Positions 50,301-61,099 are shown, counted from the stretch's first letter. The stretch is 64,000 nucleotides of DNA from Benincasa hispida (GCF_009727055.1 NC_052349.1:94086146-94150145), one strand, 5' to 3'. The notes: generated by a model from the sequence alone, not told the origin. Program-made: numbers and translations.

Positions 50301-53300
50301 TCCTATCACTCATGCATCTTATAAAGCATCTTGGAGGTTTATTTGCCAATTTATTGGTCTGGTTGCTGCTCGTATCCGTTGTCGGCTTGGTGATGGTACT
50401 AATACTTCTTTTTGGAATGACTCTAGGCTTAGTGCGGTGTCCTTTCAACATTGTTTCCACGGCTTTACCACCTTGTTCACCAGTTGGAGGCTACTGTGGC
50501 TAATGTGTGGATTTCATCCTCTGGAGTATGGGACTTAAATCTTCAACGTAATCTTACTGAGTTGGAAATTACTGAATGGGCCTCTTTATCACATCACCTG
50601 GCTTCTGTCAAATTGTGCTCCTCCCCTAATTCTTGGATATGGCCTATGGATTCATCTATGGTCTTTACTGTCAAATCTCTTATGGTTGATTTGGTAGGTG
50701 CTAGGGATTCTTCCTTATTTGATCTTTATTCGATGTTGGAAAGATCGTTACCCTAAGAAGATTAAAATTTTTCTTTGGGAGCTTAGTTGGGGTGGCATTA
50801 ATACTACTGATCGTTTGCAGTATCGATTTCCTTATATGTGTATTTCTCCCTCTTGTTGCCTCATGTGTCATCAACATGCTGAATTTCCAATTCATTTGTT
50901 TTTGCAATGCCAGTTTGCTGCAAAATTTTGGGATATTGTTCTGTCTTCTTTTGGGTGGTCTTTTATTTGCCCTAATTCCATCTCTGATGCTTTGGCTTCT
51001 TTATTGGTGGGTCATCCTTTTGGTGGTACTAAGAAAACAGTTCGGTTGGCTCTCATGCGCACTTTCTTCTGGAGGTTGTTGAGCAAAAGGAACAGTCGAC
51101 TTTTTAAAGACTCATCTTCCCCTTTCAATCTTTTTATGGAATCGGTTTTGTTTTTTGCTTTTTCTTGGTGCAAAACTAAGCACCCTTTAAGTCATTTTAG
51201 CTTATCTTTTTCAGTCAGTAATTGGCGTTCCCTGATGTAATTTTCTTCTAGGGTTTTTCCCTGCTTTCATTTATCAATGAAATGTTTCTTTTACCCAGAA
51301 AGGGGGAAAAAAACCTTTGATTTGTAGATATATCGACATATCGATGGATATTTTCATCCTTGCCCTCACCTAAGCAGGTTACTTATGTAACTGATCCAAA
51401 TAAGTCTTGGTCTTATGATTTCTTTCTAAGGCCTCTGCTTCATTCTCGTTACAATATATTTATTTGAATTGGGATGCATTTATCTTTCCTTTGAGTAATA
51501 ATCTATCTTCTAGTTTTGTATCTTGTTAAAAATTTATATTCATAAAAAAAATCTTTTCCTTTTGAAATATGTTAAACTCTTGTAAAGTCTAGTAATATGG
51601 GAAGTCAATTGTAGGGATGATTAGTTCTTGAGGCCTGGTGGTAGTATATGTTTTTTCTTCCTTTTTTGGATTTATGTTAAATATCATTTTTAATGAATGG
51701 AAGAAGACAATTGTTAATTTTATTCATTTCAGGAGAAGGCTGAGTCAGCATTACGTGCACATAGTAGCTCTGTCAGAGTAAGTGAAAGTAAGGAAAAGAT
51801 CACCGCTGATCATTTGCCCAATGATCATTTGCCCAAAAGTAAAAATACTCAGGCATTCCTTAAAGAGGAGGTTCTTGCAAGCATACACAATGTACGTATC
51901 AATTTTTACCATCTAGCCCTTGAAAAAAACCATAATCCTATAATGAGCTTGGTCTCTGTTGCCATTTTCTTTTTCAGGGTGTTTTTCCGTGCTCTCCCGA
52001 GCAGTTCTTTACTACGCTGTTGAGTGATGGATCAGGTTACACAAGTGCTTTTGTTTTGAGACGGAAAGATACAAATCTAGTTGTAAGTAGGAAACTCACT
52101 CTTTTTTTTCTGGAACTTGTAACTTCCTGAGCCAGAATGGTTATGGTTTGGATTGTGCTACTACTGTAAGTATAGGTTATATGTTCTCAATGAAAGTTAG
52201 GTTTCTATAAAAAGAAATGATAGATCTGTTACTTTCCTTGGAACTTAATCGTCAATCCTGACTCTCCCTCCTACAGTTGTTTTGAACCTTTTCTAGTTGG
52301 TTACTACATACTAATACTAAATGATTTGATCTGTTAATTACACAAAGTGTTTGGTTGTTCATTAAACCTACATGCTGGTTTCATTCATTACATTGACTTT
52401 CATATTATTTCAGCTTGAAGCATAGAAACTTTAAATTTTCTCCTTAAACTTGTTTGGTTCATTGCAATTATTTTTAATTAAAACTGAATTAATTTAACCT
52501 CATTGCAATTATTAAAAATAAAAATAAAAAGTACATCTTTCCTACCCTGGGGTCAGAGAGGGGCCATTATCTTATTTACATACTTTCTCCATCGTGAAAT
52601 ATTTTGCCAATCAAAGAAGAAAACGTTAATGGAGCAAGAGCATCTTTGGGCTTCCGTTGATTGCATTTCTAATGCCTTACATTTAATTTTGCTATATTCA
52701 GATGGGACAGTGGCATGCTGCAGATGAATATGAAGGTCAAGTCAGAGAGCTTACATATAGATCCCTGTGTCATAGCCCCATGTGCCCACCAGACACAGCG
52801 ATGACGGAGTATCAACATGTAGTTTTATCTGAAGATAAAAAAAATTTGGTATGGCTAGGCTACTAATTTTCTTTCTTAATATTATTATTTAGCTTAAAGT
52901 ATTTATGGCGATCAAACTGCAATCAACTTTTAATATTTTTGTAATTTCTTGATAGCATTGCCATTATTTTGGTGTTTGACAAGAAACTGAATATAATATC
53001 GAGGAAAAATTTACAAAATACCACGGATTTAAGAAACTGCAGTTTTTTTGCCCATGGTGCTTAGTCCCCGGATGGCTATTGCATTAGTGTGTTTCGTGCA
53101 TTTAAAAACACCAATTCTTACGTCTCTTAAGGTTGACCATCCTTGGAAAAGAAATTGCAATTTTGCTTTGTTCCTCATTTCCTTTCTTCGGTGAATCTTC
53201 TCATAAATACTCTGAAGTCTTAGAGTTCCTCTAGGACATTTAATTGACATATATTACAAGGATAACATTTTTTTTTTAGTAAATCGAACTTTCATTTAGA

Positions 53301-56236
53301 AAAATGTTAGAATAACATAAACATACGAGGAAAAAAAAACAAGCCTATAATAAGGGAATCCAAGAACTAACTACAAAAAGGACTTCAATCCACCAAAGTC
53401 AAACCATGATCATGAAAATTGAACGATCTAATGTCTGAATCTTATGAAGAACATATATTACAATTCTCCTAGATGAGGTTGTTACAAATATGAGATTTAT
53501 TGTTTAATTTTTTTTCTATGAAGGGTAACATGTATTACAAATCTCATGAATGTCCCTTACAGTCGAAAGTAAAACAAGAAAGAAATATACACCACTAATT
53601 GGTTTTAAATATTTATTATTTACCTTTTTTTTTTTTTTTTACTCTTGGTAGGTTTTCTTTTACATTTCATTAGACCAAATTTTTTTCCGATACCTTTTTT
53701 TGGGTACTTGATATGTTTTATATCCTTTCTTCTAGGTATTCGAGACAGTACAAAACGCGCACGATGTGCCATTTGGGGCAAACTTTGAGGTGATCAATTT
53801 TTCAAGCATATCTTCTTTACGGTGTTTCTTGATATATTTGTTGCTTTGATTATAGATAGAAGTCTTTATTAGTTTTTAATTAGATTGGTGATTATATGCT
53901 GCTTATACATTTCCTTACTTTTCTAAAAAGAGAAGAATAGATGGTTAAGCCATTATCATATAAATTAACCCTTCTTTTCTAACATAAGTAACTTTAGGGG
54001 TAAATATTTGTAGAAGGGGCCAGTAGTATCATGATTCATAAATTAGGACTGGCTTAGTTATTTGTTAAATTAGTTGGATTTTAGCTGCAAGTTACGCAAT
54101 TGAACTAATAATTGTATCTACTGTTTCAGCTCCACTGTAGGTGGTCGTTGGAGAAGAATGCGGAAGACTCTTCATCTATTGATATTAAAGCAGGTAAGTT
54201 CTTGCGTTTTTTTTTAAAACAAGAAACGTAACTTTTGATTGAATAAGTAAAAAGAGTCTTAAAATTACAGACTCCACGGGCGAGTGAAATAAAAGATATA
54301 AATAAAGAGAATCCTAGCCCATACAAACTTCTGTCTCTGCTAAGAAGTCTGAATTTTGATGCTAGTGTTACAGGTATCCTATCTTTAGGCTAGAACCATG
54401 AAGCATACAGTATTTGGATTTTATGTTTATGCATCTGCTAATGAAACAACCTTCAGCTAACATGTCCTGCTTTCCATCTTAGAATGGATATTACTGCGGG
54501 GCATAATTAAAATCAAGCCAAAAGTTCAGGGTATTTTGTATAATTTAACAAAAAAATAAGTATATAGACATGTGAATTTTCAAACCAACCCAGAAAGCAC
54601 CATAAAAAGATCCATAAAATAGCCCCAAAACCCATATTAATACATTAAGAAACCGGGATTCTCATCCTCGGTAGAGAAGCTGCTATGTCATCAAAATTGC
54701 CAAATAGCTCCAACGAAATACCAAAAGGAGCAAACTTAGGAACTTAGAAGCCCAACAAGCTGTAAATCTACCAAGTCAAGGATGACGTGATCACGCAAGT
54801 CCATAGTGGATTTTTTAAGTTTGCAAATATTTGATCATTTGATGGATCAAACTTCTCTTTACAGCTAGAGGAAATCCATGTATACCTTTTCTTCCAAATC
54901 ACCATTCAAGAAGATATTTTTAATATCTAATTGTTGAAGACCCCAATCAAGATTTGTTGTTAGAGAGGTATTTCATATAGTGTTGAGTTCAGTAACTGGT
55001 GCAAAAGTTTCTTGGTAGTTAATCGAATGAGATTGAGTGGATCCTCTAGCAACAACTATGGCCTTCGATCTCTCAATAGTCACATCTGCTTGATGCTTCA
55101 CTGAAAAGATCCACCCATATCTCCACGTGCCATTTTTTCAAGTGCTTCAATTTCATCTTCTTTATCTTTCCTCCAGTCAAGATGCTTTATTGCTTCATAA
55201 ATTGGTTGGAACTTCAACATTGTCAATTATATGACTCAAATAATCCATCATATGAACATGACTCTCCCATGGGGTGAATCGTGCTGGTCCTAACCCCTTT
55301 TCTTATTACACTTTAGGAGTCACAAGATCTTTCCAGCTCACTGTTATATGCACTTATGGATTGTATATTAGAAGTTGGAACCAGTTCAGAGCTTGTGAAC
55401 GTTGTCCTTTCCATTTCTGTAGCTACTCTTCTCTCCTCTTCCAATTGGAGAGGCCTTTTGTAACCTCTCCCTTCGGGGGGTTTTCCCATTTTCTGTAATT
55501 TCTTTTTTATTTTTCGGGGAAAAAAAAACATTTATGAGAGTCAGATCTCTAATTAACAAACAAGGTTCTTTTTTACTGGGACACAGGTGTACATTTTAAG
55601 AAATGGTGTCTGATGCAATCCAAAATAAAAGCTGGCGCAATGCTTGAGGTTTGCATTTTTTGTTTTTTGTTTTTTTTTTTTTTTTTGGTTTTGTTACAGT
55701 TTCAGCTATCATTCCTTCATTGTTTTTCTTGCTCTAGTTTCTTTTAGGCTTCAATTATTAAGTCCAGTTTGGTAACTATTTCATTTTTTGTCTTTTCTAT
55801 TTCCTACTCATTTCTTACAATGATTTTGCATCTTTCTTAAGTACAATGATTGAATTCTTAGCCAAGTTCCAAAATCAAAAAAAGGTTTTAAAAGCTACTT
55901 TTTTTAATTTTTAAAATTTGACTTTGTTTTTTAAACTATTGGTAAAAAGAAGATAACAAAAGAAAAAATTTGGAGGTGGACGTAGTGTCTATAGACTTAA
56001 TTTCAAAACAAAAAACCAAAAAACAAATGCTTACCAAACGGGGCCTAAGCTTTCGAGCTTTCGAATATTTCACTTTCATTTAGTTTTGTTCTAAATGGTA
56101 AATTGATAACTAATTACAGTACAAGCGAGCTGTGGACCTGAGGATAGAGGTCGCCCTTGATTATATGAACTCGAATTCTTCTGGCAGTGTAACCGAAAAA
56201 ATTGCATCGGCGGCTCCATCAGAAGCTCAGACCTGA
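32350..56236 (+). CDS. BAGP1: C2, GRAM and VASt domain protein, BAGP1 ortholog
   Basis: I rebuilt 18 coding exons giving 589 residues: 32350-32529, 34114-34167, 34346-34443, 36489-36564, 39732-39860, 39973-40019, 44228-44351, 44782-44898, 45016-45045, 45142-45241, 45499-45605, 51733-51891, 51978-52082, 52702-52848, 53736-53789, 54130-54193, 55587-55648, 56120-56236. Phases agree at every junction. Residues 19-36 form a membrane segment. C2 is about 75-195 ([19 protein letters not shown] with acidic Ca-loop residues), GRAM about 222-350 ([27 protein letters not shown]) and VASt about 408-577 ([40 protein letters not shown]). The order and length match Arabidopsis At3g59660 (BAGP1), known to bridge the co-chaperone BAG6 and an aspartyl protease in stress autophagy. 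VASt domains bind sterol-like lipids at membrane contacts; lipid binding here is inference. Introns 7 and 11 have GC donors. The ATG at 32350 is preferred; an in-frame ATG at 32236 would add 38 residues. Confidence 0.94.
33486..33947 (+). mobile_element. Tourist-like MITE copy in intron 1, degraded
   Basis: It shares with the intron 7 copy the blocks AATAAGCTTATAAATACTAC, TTAAAAGTAGTTTTTGTTTT and the end TATCCAAGGGCC followed by TAA. The left terminal repeat is degraded and about 160 bp of extra sequence lies inside. Confidence 0.6.
36708..37077. repeat. 61-bp inverted repeat with a 248-bp loop in intron 4
   Basis: Arms 36708-36768 and 37017-37077 are reverse complements with one mismatch, so a foldback hairpin could form in DNA or pre-mRNA. 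The loop has no coding content. A MITE-like or foldback transposon is likely, but the family is not recognised. Confidence 0.85.
37679..37875 (+). repeat. Left LTR with TATA box
   Basis: The 197-bp LTR contains CTATAAATAGG at 37763-37773, a plant core promoter match. The inverted copy has CTACAAATAGG and the right LTR lacks the box through a short deletion. Confidence 0.85.
38435..38767 (+). CDS. 110-codon gag-like remnant ORF of the small retroelement
   Basis: The ORF encodes a Lys/Gln/Glu-rich, helix-prone product ([20 protein letters not shown]) that would favour a coiled coil, followed out of frame by another acidic stretch to about 38990. Reading continues upstream in pieces broken by stops. 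It is probably what is left of the element's gag-like protein; no zinc knuckle is seen. Confidence 0.4.
   Translation: MDFYSPRKTFKTQNYSFGYETRSRKVDSRESMDEPYTHHEIKTYSRIQQNDYFDPIALEEIKKTTKEIQHSLEKMTQHIDQLSIHLQEFKNGLVSYTEEKQKNHDWKIFK
39282..39458 (+). repeat. Right LTR, truncated at its end
   Basis: It starts TGATGTAGGAAG. A deletion removes the TATA region, and the last bases (CTACATCA in the left LTR) are missing after CCTTTAGG. Confidence 0.85.
39481..39640 (-). repeat. Inverted partial LTR
   Basis: It is the reverse complement of the first 160 bp of the left LTR with few mismatches, and ends exactly at the LTR terminal TACATCA next to the target duplication. Confidence 0.9.
40039..40079 (+). 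repeat. CTT microsatellite in intron 6
   Basis: About 13 units begin some 20 bp after the intron 6 donor at 40020. Confidence 0.95.
40420..42490 (-). pseudogene. LINE ORF2 relic in intron 6, interrupted by an LTR fragment
   Basis: On the minus strand, 42490-42190 reads the post-endonuclease region ([25 protein letters not shown], then [18 protein letters not shown]), parallel to the LINE at 47170-51310. Then 41611-40420 reads post-RT sequence with [11 protein letters not shown] and a zinc-binding-like tail, ending in a LINE-type 3' end (near 40440). The RT core between the two parts is gone. It is in antisense to the host gene and broken by stops. Confidence 0.75.
41612..42180 (-). mobile_element. 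3' LTR and flank of a copia-like element inside the LINE relic
   Basis: Positions 41612-41783 form a 172-bp LTR with TGTTAAA / TTTAACA ends. On its right (upstream in minus orientation) is the purine tract complement CCCTCCTCAAACTGAAG, so this is the 3' end of an element on the minus strand. The remaining 400 bp have imperfect CATGAAGAACG and CTCGTAGAGAGATC repeats. No 5' LTR is present. Confidence 0.65.
42491..43415 (+). other. Unidentified repeat-derived stretch in intron 6
   Basis: Overlapping ORF pieces at 42534-43280 have no recognised domain. An exact 27-bp tandem duplication (42754-42780 and 42781-42807), starting GACCTTACAACTACC, keeps one frame and would give a repeated DLTTTTYVM. 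It is probably transposon-derived, and I cannot name the source. Confidence 0.4.
43420..43740 (-). mobile_element. 5'-truncated LINE 3' end in intron 6
   Basis: It opens with a T-rich tract and AAACAAATTTCATTGA, the complement of the TCAATGAAATTTGTTT type of LINE 3' end also seen at 40440 and 51270. The insertion is antisense. There is no coding part. Confidence 0.5.
44352..44353 (+). other. GC splice donor of intron 7
   Basis: The exon ends ...CCTGATGAG and the intron starts GCTAGT. The next exon (acceptor TTCCTTCAG at 44781) starts [10 protein letters not shown] in phase, matching the Arabidopsis VVEHSYSCAL junction. No nearby GT keeps the frame. Confidence 0.85.
44433..44728 (+). mobile_element. 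Tourist-like MITE in intron 7, intact ends
   Basis: The 296-bp element has terminal inverted repeats GGCCTCCTTTGGTAACCATT / AATGATTACCAAATAAGGCC and TTA on both sides (44430-44432, 44729-44731), the 3-bp duplication of PIF/Harbinger elements. It makes up about two thirds of intron 7. Confidence 0.8.
45606..45607 (+). other. GC splice donor of intron 11
   Basis: The exon ends GAGAAGAAG and the intron starts GCATGT. Splicing to 51733 gives [15 protein letters not shown], which matches the Arabidopsis EVEKKERAQSALRAH. The frame is lost with the next GT sites. Confidence 0.85.
45886..46662 (+). mobile_element. Full-length Cassandra-type TRIM with 5S-rRNA-like LTRs
   Basis: LTRs 45886-46290 and 46372-46662 start TGTAACGACCC and end GGGGCATTACA / GGGGCGTTACA. 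The 81-bp interior holds a Met-tRNA-like primer site (TGATATCAGAG, 46293) and a purine-rich tract (46333-46362). The target duplication AATTG is at 45881-45885 and 46663-46667. It has no coding capacity. Both LTRs carry a 5S rRNA-like segment, the hallmark of Cassandra elements. It lies in sense in intron 11 of the C2-GRAM gene. Confidence 0.92.
46424..46488 (+). promoter_or_regulatory. 5S-rRNA-like internal Pol III promoter in the right Cassandra LTR
   Basis: ACTCCAAAGTTAAGCGTGCT (46425-46444) matches the 5S box A region and TTGGGTGACCTCCTGGGAA (46464-46482) matches the intermediate element and box C. In the left LTR box C is deleted. Transcription is not shown. Confidence 0.75.
47170..51310 (+). 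pseudogene. Nearly full-length L1-type LINE, decayed, in intron 11
   Basis: From about 47503 it encodes an endonuclease ([46 protein letters not shown]), with one long open piece at 47651-48352. RT follows ([17 protein letters not shown] near 48990, [14 protein letters not shown] near 49340, [11 protein letters not shown] near 49480) and then a zinc-binding RT tail ([20 protein letters not shown] near 50760). The 3' end has TCAATGAAATG at 51276-51286 and a short A-run. The usual FADD of the RT active site is FAND. At least six frameshifts or stops occur. About 230 bp at 50045-50280 is foreign to the LINE reading and separates the RT part from the tail. It lies in sense with the host gene. Confidence 0.85.
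51778..51783 (+). other. Possible alternative donor inside exon 12
   Basis: GTAAGT after GTCAGA is a full consensus donor inside coding sequence. Splicing from here to 51978 would drop 114 nt (38 codons) in frame from the GRAM-VASt linker. Confidence 0.4.
53270..53420 (-). mobile_element. LINE-like 3' end fragment in intron 14
   Basis: A T-run followed by AAATCGAACTTTCATTTAG resembles the complement of plant LINE 3' ends, as at 43420. It is short and non-coding. A similar short patch lies at 54210-54290 in intron 16. Confidence 0.35.
54780..55220 (-). pseudogene. Copia reverse-transcriptase relic in intron 16
   Basis: The minus strand reads, with breaks, a copia RT start: [20 protein letters not shown], then [16 protein letters not shown], then [20 protein letters not shown]. 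About 145 residues remain and stops are present. No LTR is seen beside it. It is antisense to the host gene. Confidence 0.85.
55762..56045 (-). mobile_element. Tourist-like MITE in intron 17
   Basis: The 284-bp element has ends GTCCAGTTTGGTAACTATTT / AAATGCTTACCAAACGGGGCC and TAA on both sides (55759-55761, 56046-56048). The body is the reverse complement of the intron 7 copy (shared AAATTTGGAGGTGGA and TAGTGTCTATAGACTTAA blocks). Confidence 0.8.
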
Positions 56237-59200
56237 TGATTTCCACCAAGGTCAGATCAGATTCCTCCTATACCATACACACTGTAACAATGATATTCTC
56301 TCATTTTTCTTCTTCTTTGAACAAGTTTCTTTAAAAGCTTTCTTGGTGTGTGGAAACGAGTTTCATCATATCAGAATAAGTGCTTTGTTTAATAGATTTT
56401 GTTTTAATTTTCACCCTGCCTCCTTAGGAGACTGGTGGTGTGTTACGTTTATGCAACTTAAAAAGTGATTTCCATATGGCCCCCTCCTATTGTTTCTTCA
56501 AGAAACTACAGAATCTTACCCTTTGTTTTCAGGTAACTCAGAATGTTCATAAGCACATTTACTTTGTAAAGTGATTTAATTTTCACCTACTTTATTCATA
56601 TCTCGTGTATTTTTATGGAACAACTGTCTAATTTACCATACAGTATTGAGTTATTGGAAAACTAAGTCATGACGTACCTTTACTCCTGAATTGATTCGTG
56701 TGCGTTTCCACTGCTCTCCACTGCATTGGTCGTCCAAGTACTCCTACTAGAGTATTCGACGAATATTTTTATTCTACTCCTTTTAGAAGAGTGCATTTAT
56801 CTTTTTCACGTTTAACTTGACTAATAAATTCTGTTGATGCTGATGCAAAGGCAATATTTTTTTTACTTTTTTTTTCGATTTGATTGTTCATAAAATGAGA
56901 GACAATGCTAAAAAATAATATAATATAATATAAAATGAGAGCTAGATTAAAGGAAAATTATCAAGTTAATTAATTAATAATGGTTAGCAACTTTTTTAAT
57001 TCCATTCTAATATATATTATAAACATGATTATCCGACAAAAATAATAAAACATCATTAATGTAATCTAGTTGCTAATATCTTGTCGGGACAGGAAAAGGG
57101 AATTTGTTCATCAATTCAACCATTTGATTAAAATAATAATAATAGTTCCCTATCTTAAGATTTAATTTAGAGATTTATGTTTGTTTATAAATTATGGTTG
57201 AAATATTCAAATTTGTGTCTTTTTCAGTTGGTGTTGTTTTTCAATTATTTCAACTGTTCCATGAAAAGCAATTTAATATTTGGATTTCATATCTCTTTCA
57301 ATTTTGAATAATACTGCTATATTAGATGACAACAATAATTAATTTGTATATTTTTGTTTTCTGTCAAAAAATAATAATAATACAATCATTTGCTTAATAT
57401 TATGTTATTCTTAAAAATAAATCTTCTTGATGATAAAACTTTTCTTTTTGTTATCCTTTTGTTTTACTGTATTCTTAAAATCTCATCGAACTTTCAATGT
57501 AGAAATAGAATCTGAAATTTTAGAATTGATTAAAAAATAAATATTTTTAAAAACTAATAGCAAAATTATTTTAAATAGTAATACTATTAAAAATGTTTTT
57601 AAATATAGCAAAATGTCACATTTTATCAGTGACAGATACTGATAAACTATCGATGTCTATTACTAATAGTCAATAACATTTTTTATATTTTTAAATATTT
57701 TGATTCATTTTTCTATATTTAAAAATAATAAAAACTAACATGTATATATATTTGGGAATCTGAGTAAAGTTTGATAAAAGTTTGCTCAAAAAATAAAAGA
57801 TAAAAAACAATGTTATTAATCAACCTATTTTTTCCCCTTCAATTTGATTAATATTTGAGAAACTATAAAATTCAAGATGTAATGAAGAGACATAGGGTTT
57901 TGTTTTCTTTGTTGCTTATCAAAATATTTAAGCCAAAGACTCGAACCTTCCACCATCAAATTATTGTGCTAAGAAAAGTGACCATAGATCACCATCATTA
58001 ATATGTCTTTTTTTTCTTTTGAAGTTAGAGAGGTTCAAATCATCTTACCTCGAAATTGTGGTAAAAATTATGATGATTTTTTCCTTAAAAAAAATATGTG
58101 GGGTGGAAAAATCGAATCTTTGTCTTTAAGATTGACATTATAAACATTATACCAGTAAAACTATGTCTATGTTAACAAAATGATTATTTCAAACTCTCGA
58201 CAAGTATGTACCAATAATTATAACTCATGCATGAGGAAATTTAATTCTCAACAAAAAAAAAAAAAAAAAAAAAACGTTTTGTTATAATTAGTCCAAATGA
58301 AACTTATAAAAAGAAAGTTATGAATAGTTACAAACTATGCCCTTGAAATTTATGATATTTGCAATCTTACAATTGAAATAATTTTAAATGTTTGCACAGT
58401 TTGTAATTCTATAAATACTTTCCTTCAATTAAATTTAATTGTTATTTTTTAACATAATTTTCACTCGTGACTCATTTTATATCTACTATGTCAACCAATT
58501 AAATTTGAAATTTAAGAATAATTTGTTTCTAGAATATCACTCTCCAATAAGAGAGAACTGATTTGAACTTACAACTTATATAAAAAAATATATATATTAA
58601 TAATATGACCAAATAAGCAATGTTCAAGTTGACACAAAAATGGTGTAATTTGTAATTATGATTCACATATTAAGGAATTAAGAGAATCTAGTCTTTTTTT
58701 TAAGTGTGCAATGAATAGAAAATGATTTTTAGGTAAAGACTAAAGAGTAAGTGATGAGAATGACAAAAAATGGCAATAGGGAAAGTTTGGTTGTTTTTGT
58801 TTTGTCAAAAAAGGGATTTAGGGTTTTGACAAAATAAGCATATTTCATCTTTCAAAAATTAGGCTCTTTTTGAAGTCTCCAAGAGAGATGTTGACTCCTT
58901 CAAACTTTGACAATCATTAACCTTCTTTTTTTTATATATAAAATGTGTTTTATTTGCCTTTTTCACCCTAACTTGAGGATATTTTTATCAACCTTTTTGC
59001 TAAAAAGTTTACGATAATATAACGGTGGATTTACAATAGGTTCAAGCTTTCCTATGTTCATTGTTATTCTAAATAGTTAATTAGTCTCGGAACAGAATTT
59101 AAAATATCATATAATTATTTAAAGTAATAGAAAATTCTTTAGGAACCTATAAATCTATTCTTAAGAGTTTGGAGACAAAAAAATTACATTTTGAAAATTT

Positions 59201-61090
59201 AGGAACTGAATGCATGTGTTCCTATAAATTTGGAACTAAATATATACATTTTAAAAATTCATAGACTAAATATACATATTTCTTAAAATTTGGTGACTAA
59301 AAATGTTTGATAAAACATTTTTAGAAATTGTTTTTATAAAATGGAAAATTAAAAAAAAAAAAAAAAAAAAAGATTAAAAAGAAAGTATGAAGTTATAGTG
59401 AAGCAAACTTTTATAACTGTTTTAAAATTTTGGAACACTTGGTGAAATAAGAAATTGTGATGTCCAATCTTTTGCTTTTTCACTCTTTGTAGCCTACTTT
59501 TTTTTTTGCCCTTTTTACTCTTTGGTGATCAACTAAATTGATATCTTTGTAAAGGTTGTTTCTTACATGTTAATAAGATCTTTAAGAATCTTTTTAGCAA
59601 AAGAAAAGGTATTTAATATAAAAGTATGGTTACATATATATGAAAAAAGAGACCATGTTGGAAAAAATTAAAAAGACAAAAATTATAGTGATGCTATAAA
59701 TAATTATTTTACCCTTGGGTTTATTTGCATTTGATTGGACACTCAATAAATAAAATAAAATAAAATAAATGGTGGTTGGCACTTCTTAATATTTAGATCT
59801 AATTCTGATGTGGGATTGAGACTTTTTTTTTCTTGTTTAAGCAACCATTTTATAAGAAAAGTAAATATCTTTTTGAATTTAGGGTGTGAATAAATTTTTC
59901 TTAAACTTTTAATGTCATCGTATTGATTAAATTTAGATAGATATTATTTTTTTATTGGTTAATTTTTTTAATTTAACAATACATAAGACGAGAGATTCAA
60001 ACTTCTAACTTCCGAGTCGATAGACTATACTACTCCACTAAATTATGTTCATGTTGACTATTAGCTAAAAGAAATATTATCACATATGTTCGATGTAATA
60101 AATAGATATGAGGTGAAAAAGATGTATTATTATTTGTGTTGAATTTGTTGAGTTTTGAGAGGTTTAGGCCCCTTTAGATTCATGGATTCAATTACAGTTT
60201 TTTGTTTTTCTATAGTAAAAAAAAATATTTAAAAATGATTTGAAAAAGAAAATTGGTATATTAAATTTGGAAACTTAGTTTTCAAAATTTCTCCAAAATA
60301 GCATATTTTCAAAAATAAAAATGGTTGTTTTCTTTGTTTTCAAATACTATGAAAACTAGGGATGCATTTTTCCATAGATACATCCCATAAAACAGCAAAT
60401 ATTTCCCTTTTTCTCCCAAATTCTCGCTATTTTTTATGAAGATTTTTTTATTATATAAATCAAAATAATAAAGATCAACAAACCAAATATATACTTTTTC
60501 AAAAAAAAAATTATAAAAGAGACACAATACTGCCATCCAAAGATATACTACAAGTGAACGACGTTAATAAGGGGATCATCTTGGACTACTCGAGGAGACT
60601 TCAAGGAGATTTTATCGAGTAATCGCAGAAGTAAGGTCTCATGCAAAAGACAACTGAAAAGTATTTCAAGGTCTTGCCCTTTGAAATAATTTCAAAATCT
60701 CATAAAAATGTAACATGATTTTTCTCTAAAAATTCGAAAGGTTCAACCATAAATAGTTTGGAATTCAATCTTTTGGTCTTTAGAAGTTCTCTTCTGGTAT
60801 GCTTCTTAAGTTGAACTGATTGCTTTTCTCTATAAATAATATTGGTTTTTTGAACAAAACAGATCTCTTGTCTTGGTTTGATCAACCATATGCCTTATGA
60901 AAAAAGGTTGTTAAAGCCAAGAAAGTCAATCTAGAATAGTTTGCTTAACTAACTGACTTAAAAGGAAGAAGTGTGTATATATATATATATATACACAAAT
61001 AGAAATATACATTAAATTTACTACATCATTATTAATCTTGCAAATTTGTTATAACTTTTCAATTGTTGTACTTAAAAAATGTCCTAAATT
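56237..61090. other. 3' UTR of the C2-GRAM gene, then AT-rich intergenic DNA
   Basis: The first 300 bp or so should be 3' UTR; no clear polyadenylation signal stands out. Beyond that the DNA is very AT-rich with homopolymer runs and (TA) tracts. Short ORFs here (56202-56468, 60309-60536, 60700-60885) have no recognised content. Confidence 0.5.
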
Positions 61091-61099
61091 CCCTTTTTT

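Noticed and set aside
55274..55531. Coding exon or LINE tail in intron 16 beside the copia RT relic
   Set aside because: The plus-strand reading resembles the end of a LINE but is too short and lacks a motif; no splice sites make it part of the host gene.
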